NCBI GenBank assembly: GCA_900551715.1
Contig: URXG01000051.1
Location: 1 to 18,483 of the forward strand
DNA length: 18,483 nt
DNA from: an uncultured Blautia sp.
GTDB taxonomy: Bacteria; Bacillota; Clostridia; Lachnospirales; Lachnospiraceae
Reading direction: 5' to 3'
The translations under genes were made by a program, and so were the position numbers. Positions 16,039 through 18,483 of this stretch are shown here, one piece after another. The notes under the pieces are model-generated. The model saw only the letters and a list, made by a program, of their open reading frames with translations, was not told the DNA's origin and ran no database searches. Each line of letters begins with the position of its first letter. Positions within the stretch are counted from its first letter, which is position 1.

Positions 16039-16067
16039 AAAAACTCTTCTCCCTTTTTCTATACGTT

Positions 16068-16097
16068 ATTATAAGCACATTATCCATAAATGCACAA
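16068..16097 (-). promoter_or_regulatory. Sigma-A promoter of the glycosyltransferase operon
   Basis: On the minus strand TTGTGC (16092-16097), an 18-base spacer and a perfect TATAAT (16068-16073) would start transcription near 16061, about 80 bases ahead of the GT-C gene. Confidence 0.6.
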
Positions 16098-16111
16098 CCA
16101 CATTTTTCAGC

Positions 16112-16147
16112 AAAAAGAAACACTGACCGGCGAAAGTCAGTGTTTCT
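16112..16147 (-). terminator. Terminator of the Ig-like remnant
   Basis: The 12-bp perfect stem AGAAACACTGAC (16116-16127) / GTCAGTGTTTCT (16136-16147) has an 8-base loop and a five-T run on the minus strand. It lies about 35 bases past the remnant's stop and just upstream of the glycosyltransferase promoter. Confidence 0.8.
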
Positions 16148-16182
16148 AAAAGAAATGGCAACGGCGAAAGAGGTTTGTATTA

Positions 16183-16292
16183 TTATTTCACTTTCACTTT
16201 GATCTTCACAGTCTTTTTACCGGATTTTACAGTAATCACTGCCGTGCCTTTTTTCTTTGCGGTAATTACACCTTTTGAAGTTACTTCTGATT
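16183..16292 (-). pseudogene. C-terminal remnant of a bacterial Ig-like (Big_2) surface protein
   Basis: The minus strand reads SEVTSKGVITAKKKG, then TAVITVKSGKKTVKIKVKVK and a stop at 16183-16185. This is the last strands of a Big_2 domain, the usual end of secreted multi-domain surface proteins in these bacteria. An in-frame stop lies immediately upstream, so only ~35 codons remain, but its terminator is still in place. The homology stops at about 16290-16295, exactly where a plus-strand Uma2-like fragment begins, marking a rearrangement junction. Confidence 0.62.
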
Positions 16293-16448
16293 AGCCATAA
16301 CAGCTTTTACACTGAAGCAGATGTTCGAGAATACTGGATTATGGACCCAGCCAAAAGGAGAATCCGTGGCTCCACAGCCGAAAAAAGATTTTCAACCAGC
16401 AAACCATATTCTTTCTTTACACTTGTCGAAAAAAAGTATACCATATGA
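16290..16448 (+). pseudogene. C-terminal remnant of a Uma2-family endonuclease
   Basis: The plus-strand frame reads SHNSFYTEADVREYWIMDPA then KRRIRGS and ends in TGA at 16446-16448. VREYWIMDP is the signature of the Uma2/DUF820 family (PF05685, PD-(D/E)XK fold), normally about 180 residues; only ~50 codons are left, with no start. The tail (RFSTSKPYSFFTLVEKKYTI) is a plausible family end. It supplies the DNA immediately upstream of metY. Confidence 0.6.
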
Positions 16449-16449
16449 T
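16416..16449 (+). promoter_or_regulatory. Weak candidate promoter of metY
   Basis: TTTACA (16416-16421) with TATACC (16437-16442), or TTGTCG (16423-16428) with TATGAT (16444-16449), each have 15-base spacers, shorter than ideal. Both fall inside the Uma2 remnant. No SAM riboswitch or T-box is visible upstream of metY. Confidence 0.3.
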
Positions 16450-16481
16450 TTATAAATACAATGAAAAGGCAGGTAATTTTT

Positions 16482-17762
16482 ATGGAATATTCAATCAACA
16501 CCAAATGTGTACAGGCCGGTTACACACCTGGAAACGGAGAACCGCGACAGATTCCGATCATTCAGTCCACAACTTTTAAATATGATACCAGTGAAGACAT
16601 GGGGAAACTTTTTGATCTGGAAGCAGAGGGATATTTTTACTCCAGACTTCAGAATCCTACTAACGATTATGTAGCGGCTAAGATTGCTGCTCTGGAAGGC
16701 GGTTCCGCTGCAATGCTCACCTCCTCCGGGCAGGCAGCCAACTTTATGGCCGTCTTTAACATCTGCGAAGCAGGCAGCCACGTTGTTTCCTCTTCATCTA
16801 TCTACGGAGGTACCTACAATCTTCTTTCTGTGACCATGAAAAAAATGGGTCTGGAAGTTACTTTTGTTGACCCGGACTGCACTGAAGAAGAACTGAATGC
16901 TGCATTCCAGGACAACACCAGAGCTGTATTTGGTGAATCCATTGCCAACCCTGCCCTTACTGTTCTCGATGTAGAGAAATTCGCAAAGGCAGCTCACGCT
17001 CACGGCGTTCCCCTTATTGTAGACAATACCTTCCCTACTCCGGTCAATGCACAGCCAATCAAATGGGGTGCTGACATTGTCACACATTCCACTACCAAAT
17101 ATATGGACGGTCATGGGGCTGCGCTGGGTGGAGTTATTGTAGACAGCGGCAACTTTGACTGGATGGCTCACGCTGACAAATTCCCGGGTCTCTGCACACC
17201 GGATGAATCTTATCACGGCGTTACCTACGCAGAAAAATTTGGAAAAGAAGGAGCATTTATCACCAAATGCACTTCCCAGTTAATGAGAGATCTGGGATGT
17301 ATGCAGTCTCCTCAGAGTGCATTTATTCTGAACCTTGGTCTGGAATCTCTTCATGTGCGTATGCCCAGACACGTAGAAAATGGACAGGCTGTTGCAGAAT
17401 TCCTGGAAAGCCATGACAAAGTAGAATTCGTTAATTACCCTGGACTTCCATCCAATAAATACCACAGCATTGCTCAGAAATATATGCCAAATGGCGGTTG
17501 CGGTGTGGTTTCCTTTGAATTAAAAGGTGGCAGAGCTGCTGCCGAAAAATTCATGAAAAACCTGAAACTTGCTGCAATTGAGACTCATGTGGCAGATGCA
17601 AGAACCTGCTGCCTGAATCCGGCAACTTCCACTCACAGACAGATGAACGATGAACAGCTGATCGCTGCCGGCATCCCTGCAGGACTTATCCGTATTTCCT
17701 GTGGTCTGGAGGATAAAAACGACCTGATCGCAGATATCGCACAGGCTCTGGACGCAATCTGA
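16482..17762 (+). CDS. metY: O-acetylhomoserine sulfhydrylase (PLP-dependent)
   Basis: The 426-residue cytoplasmic enzyme of the Cys/Met-metabolism PLP family (PF01053) forms homocysteine from O-acetylhomoserine and sulfide in methionine synthesis. Evidence: N-terminal MEYSINTKCVQAGYTPGNGE and PIIQSTTFKYDT, YSRLQNPT (53-60), SSGQAA (81-86), SIYGGTYNLL, VDNTF (Asp181, pyridine-nitrogen partner), and the PLP lysine Lys206 in THSTTKYMDGHG. Also typical of the sulfhydrylase branch are the long FGKEGAFITK insertion and SCGLED near the end. Length is normal for the family. ATG 16482 is preferred because AGGCAGGT lies about 8 bases upstream; an in-frame ATG at 16461 has no ribosome site. It stands alone on the plus strand between surface-protein remnants. 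Confidence 0.95.
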   Translation: MEYSINTKCVQAGYTPGNGEPRQIPIIQSTTFKYDTSEDMGKLFDLEAEGYFYSRLQNPTNDYVAAKIAALEGGSAAMLTSSGQAANFMAVFNICEAGSHVVSSSSIYGGTYNLLSVTMKKMGLEVTFVDPDCTEEELNAAFQDNTRAVFGESIANPALTVLDVEKFAKAAHAHGVPLIVDNTFPTPVNAQPIKWGADIVTHSTTKYMDGHGAALGGVIVDSGNFDWMAHADKFPGLCTPDESYHGVTYAEKFGKEGAFITKCTSQLMRDLGCMQSPQSAFILNLGLESLHVRMPRHVENGQAVAEFLESHDKVEFVNYPGLPSNKYHSIAQKYMPNGGCGVVSFELKGGRAAAEKFMKNLKLAAIETHVADARTCCLNPATSTHRQMNDEQLIAAGIPAGLIRISCGLEDKNDLIADIAQALDAI

Positions 17763-17767
17763 ACCAA

Positions 17768-17817
17768 GTAACATACTCCCCCACTTAAATCTTACAGATT
17801 TTGAAGTGGGGGGTTCT
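17768..17817 (-). mobile_element. Isolated right-end hairpin of an IS200/IS605-type (TnpB) element
   Basis: On the minus strand the segment runs GAACCCCCCACTTCAAAATC then TGTAAGATTTAAGTGGGGGA and GTATGTTAC. It is about 85 percent identical, with the same orientation, to the element end at 18389-18436. No transposase or scaffold remains beside it. It is either a relic or a small non-autonomous end. It starts 6 bases after the metY stop. Confidence 0.5.
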
Positions 17818-17821
17818 TTTT
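17778..17821 (+). terminator. Terminator of metY, built from the element-end hairpin
   Basis: The stem CCCCCACTT (17778-17786) / AAGTGGGGG (17804-17812), with an inner AAATCT / AGATTT pair, is followed by TTCTTTTT. It is GC-rich and correctly placed 16 bases after the stop of metY. Confidence 0.8.
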
Positions 17822-17890
17822 CCCGAAGCGTTACAAGGTCTTGTGCATAAACACCTCTTTCAAATAAATGTAGGAAGAAATTTTCAGGAC

Positions 17891-17923
17891 GAAAAAGAAA
17901 AGCACCTCCGAAGAGATGCCTTT
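17891..17923 (-). terminator. Terminator of the fn3/Ig-like gene
   Basis: On the minus strand an 11-bp stem (17913-17923 with 17898-17908, two G-U pairs) closes a TTCG tetraloop and is followed by CTTTTTC. It lies 48 bases past the stop at 17971. The remainder of 17822-17970 has no recognisable gene. Confidence 0.85.
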
Positions 17924-17970
17924 CCTCCGTATTTCCGTATGCGATTGATATGGATTCGTGTGAAGCTTTG

Positions 17971-18388
17971 TCACTTCTTCACGGTCACTTTTACGGATTT
18001 ATATACGCCATTGTTGGCGAAAATGTAAATGGTACAGGTTCCTTTTTTAAGGGCCTTGATCTTGCCGGACTTGGATACGGTCGCGATGCTGCTGTCGCTT
18101 GTGTGATAGCGGAATATGTCGGTGTGCAGCAGCAGCTTTTTCCGGCTGCCCGCCTTCTCCACTTTACACTTGAGCTTGAAGGTCTTGCCTTCCCGTAGGG
18201 TGACTTTTGTCTTATTCACCGTGATCGATTTGGCGTTTGTCTTCTTCGCATTTTTCATGGCGACGTGCAGTGCATTGGAACGGGCGATGTAAATCTTTTT
18301 GCCGTTTACCATCTTGTAGGCTGCGACGTAGTACTTATATTCCTTCTTGTTGTTTAGCTTTTTATGCGTCGCGGAAAGAGTGCTCTTT
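17971..18388 (-). pseudogene. 3' fragment of a secreted fn3/Ig-like (Big_2) domain protein, interrupted by an IS605-type end
   Basis: The frame is open from the element boundary (KSTLSATHKKLNNKKEYKYY, VAAYKMVNGKKIYIARSNAL) to the stop at 17971-17973. The first ~45 residues look like the last strands of a fibronectin type III domain. The following ITVNKTKVTLREGKTFKLKC, SDSSIATVSKSGKIKALKKG and KSVKVTVKK form a Big_2 Ig-like domain. A TGA lies in frame just inside the element, and the homology begins right where the element-end sequence stops, so the gene was cut by insertion; signal peptide and upstream domains are missing. An ATG at 18310-18312 opens a shorter frame without a clear ribosome site. 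The segment is richer in GC than its neighbours. It retains its own terminator. Confidence 0.72.
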
Positions 18389-18483
18389 GTGACATGCTCC
18401 CACCACTTAAATCATAGATTTTGAAGTGGGGGGCTTCTTGCTCAATGGCTCTACTGAGCCAAGTATCTACAAGCTATCCTCGC
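18389..18483 (-). mobile_element. Right end of an IS200/IS605-type element with the 3' part of a TnpB guide-RNA (omega RNA) scaffold
   Basis: On the minus strand the sequence passes a hairpin GGCTC-TACT-GAGCC (18447-18460), then GAGCAAGAAGCCCCCCACTT, CAAAATCTATGATTTAAGTG and GTGGGAGCATGTCAC. The paired CCACTT...AAGTGG end followed by a TCAC-like terminus is the form I recall just downstream of tnpB genes in clostridial IS605/IS1341 elements, where the transcript serves as the TnpB guide RNA. tnpB itself would lie beyond 18483. The first bases past the boundary (from 18388 downward) would be the guide and fall within the interrupted fn3/Ig-like gene. Confidence 0.58.

Noticed and set aside
16150..16481. 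SAM riboswitch or T-box upstream of metY
   Set aside because: The space is filled by the Ig-like and Uma2 remnants; no paired S-box core, no T-box sequence and no terminator hairpin lie before the start codon.
17778..18436. A direct-repeat pair marking a composite transposon around the Ig-like fragment
   Set aside because: Both copies are right-end hairpins in the same orientation, with no transposase or left end between them, so they are better read as two separate element ends.
1..18483. CRISPR arrays, tRNA or rRNA genes
   Set aside because: No regularly spaced direct repeats and no cloverleaf or rRNA-like conserved sequence were seen on either strand.

Overview
The window looks like a low-GC Firmicutes chromosome, most likely a gut Lachnospiraceae close to Blautia. 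This is inferred from protein flavour (pyruvate formate-lyase, metY, hybrid kinase, Rpn-type remnant, bacterial Ig-like proteins), strong AGGAGG-type ribosome sites, TATAAT promoters and familiar intergenic repeats. No species can be named from the sequence alone. There are no rRNA or tRNA genes and no CRISPR array. Almost all genes lie on the minus strand; the exceptions are one uroporphyrinogen-decarboxylase-family gene, metY and a small nuclease remnant.

Left part (1-4620): the 5' 919 bases of pflB run off the left edge. A membrane-bound hybrid sensor kinase follows, then a wrecked sucrose locus in which the start of a LacI-type repressor (scrR-like) is joined by deletion to the last ~65 codons of a GH32 sucrose hydrolase (scrB-like). 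A hairpin-rich intergenic repeat follows.

Middle (4702-10190): a compact accessory locus with two paralogous URO-D-superfamily proteins (4702-5745 plus; 7409-8449 minus), a PucR/CdaR-type regulator between them, and a GPH-type cation symporter upstream of the second URO-D gene in one operon. A 17-codon leader ORF with a strong Shine-Dalgarno and a flanking inverted repeat lies ahead of the transporter. The two URO-D proteins are not HemE. With transporter and regulator they suggest uptake and corrinoid-type demethylation (or a related reaction) of a small molecule, but no corrinoid protein is present here, so the substrate is unknown.

Housekeeping block (10187-15982): an N-terminally truncated Rpn-type nuclease remnant, pgi (glucose-6-phosphate isomerase) with a very good promoter, a dispersed-repeat-like segment, a fusion of a NifX/NifB-like domain to a SlyD-like FKBP prolyl isomerase through a Cys/His-rich linker, and a two-gene operon of a GT-C membrane glycosyltransferase plus a DPM1-like GT2.

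Right end (15983-18483): a scarred region. The C-terminal remnant of an Ig-like (Big_2) protein abuts a C-terminal remnant of a Uma2-family endonuclease. Intact metY follows. Its terminator is nearly the same sequence as the right-end hairpin of an IS200/IS605-type (TnpB) element found at the window's right edge. That second element appears to have inserted into an fn3/Ig-like surface-protein gene, leaving only its 3' end.
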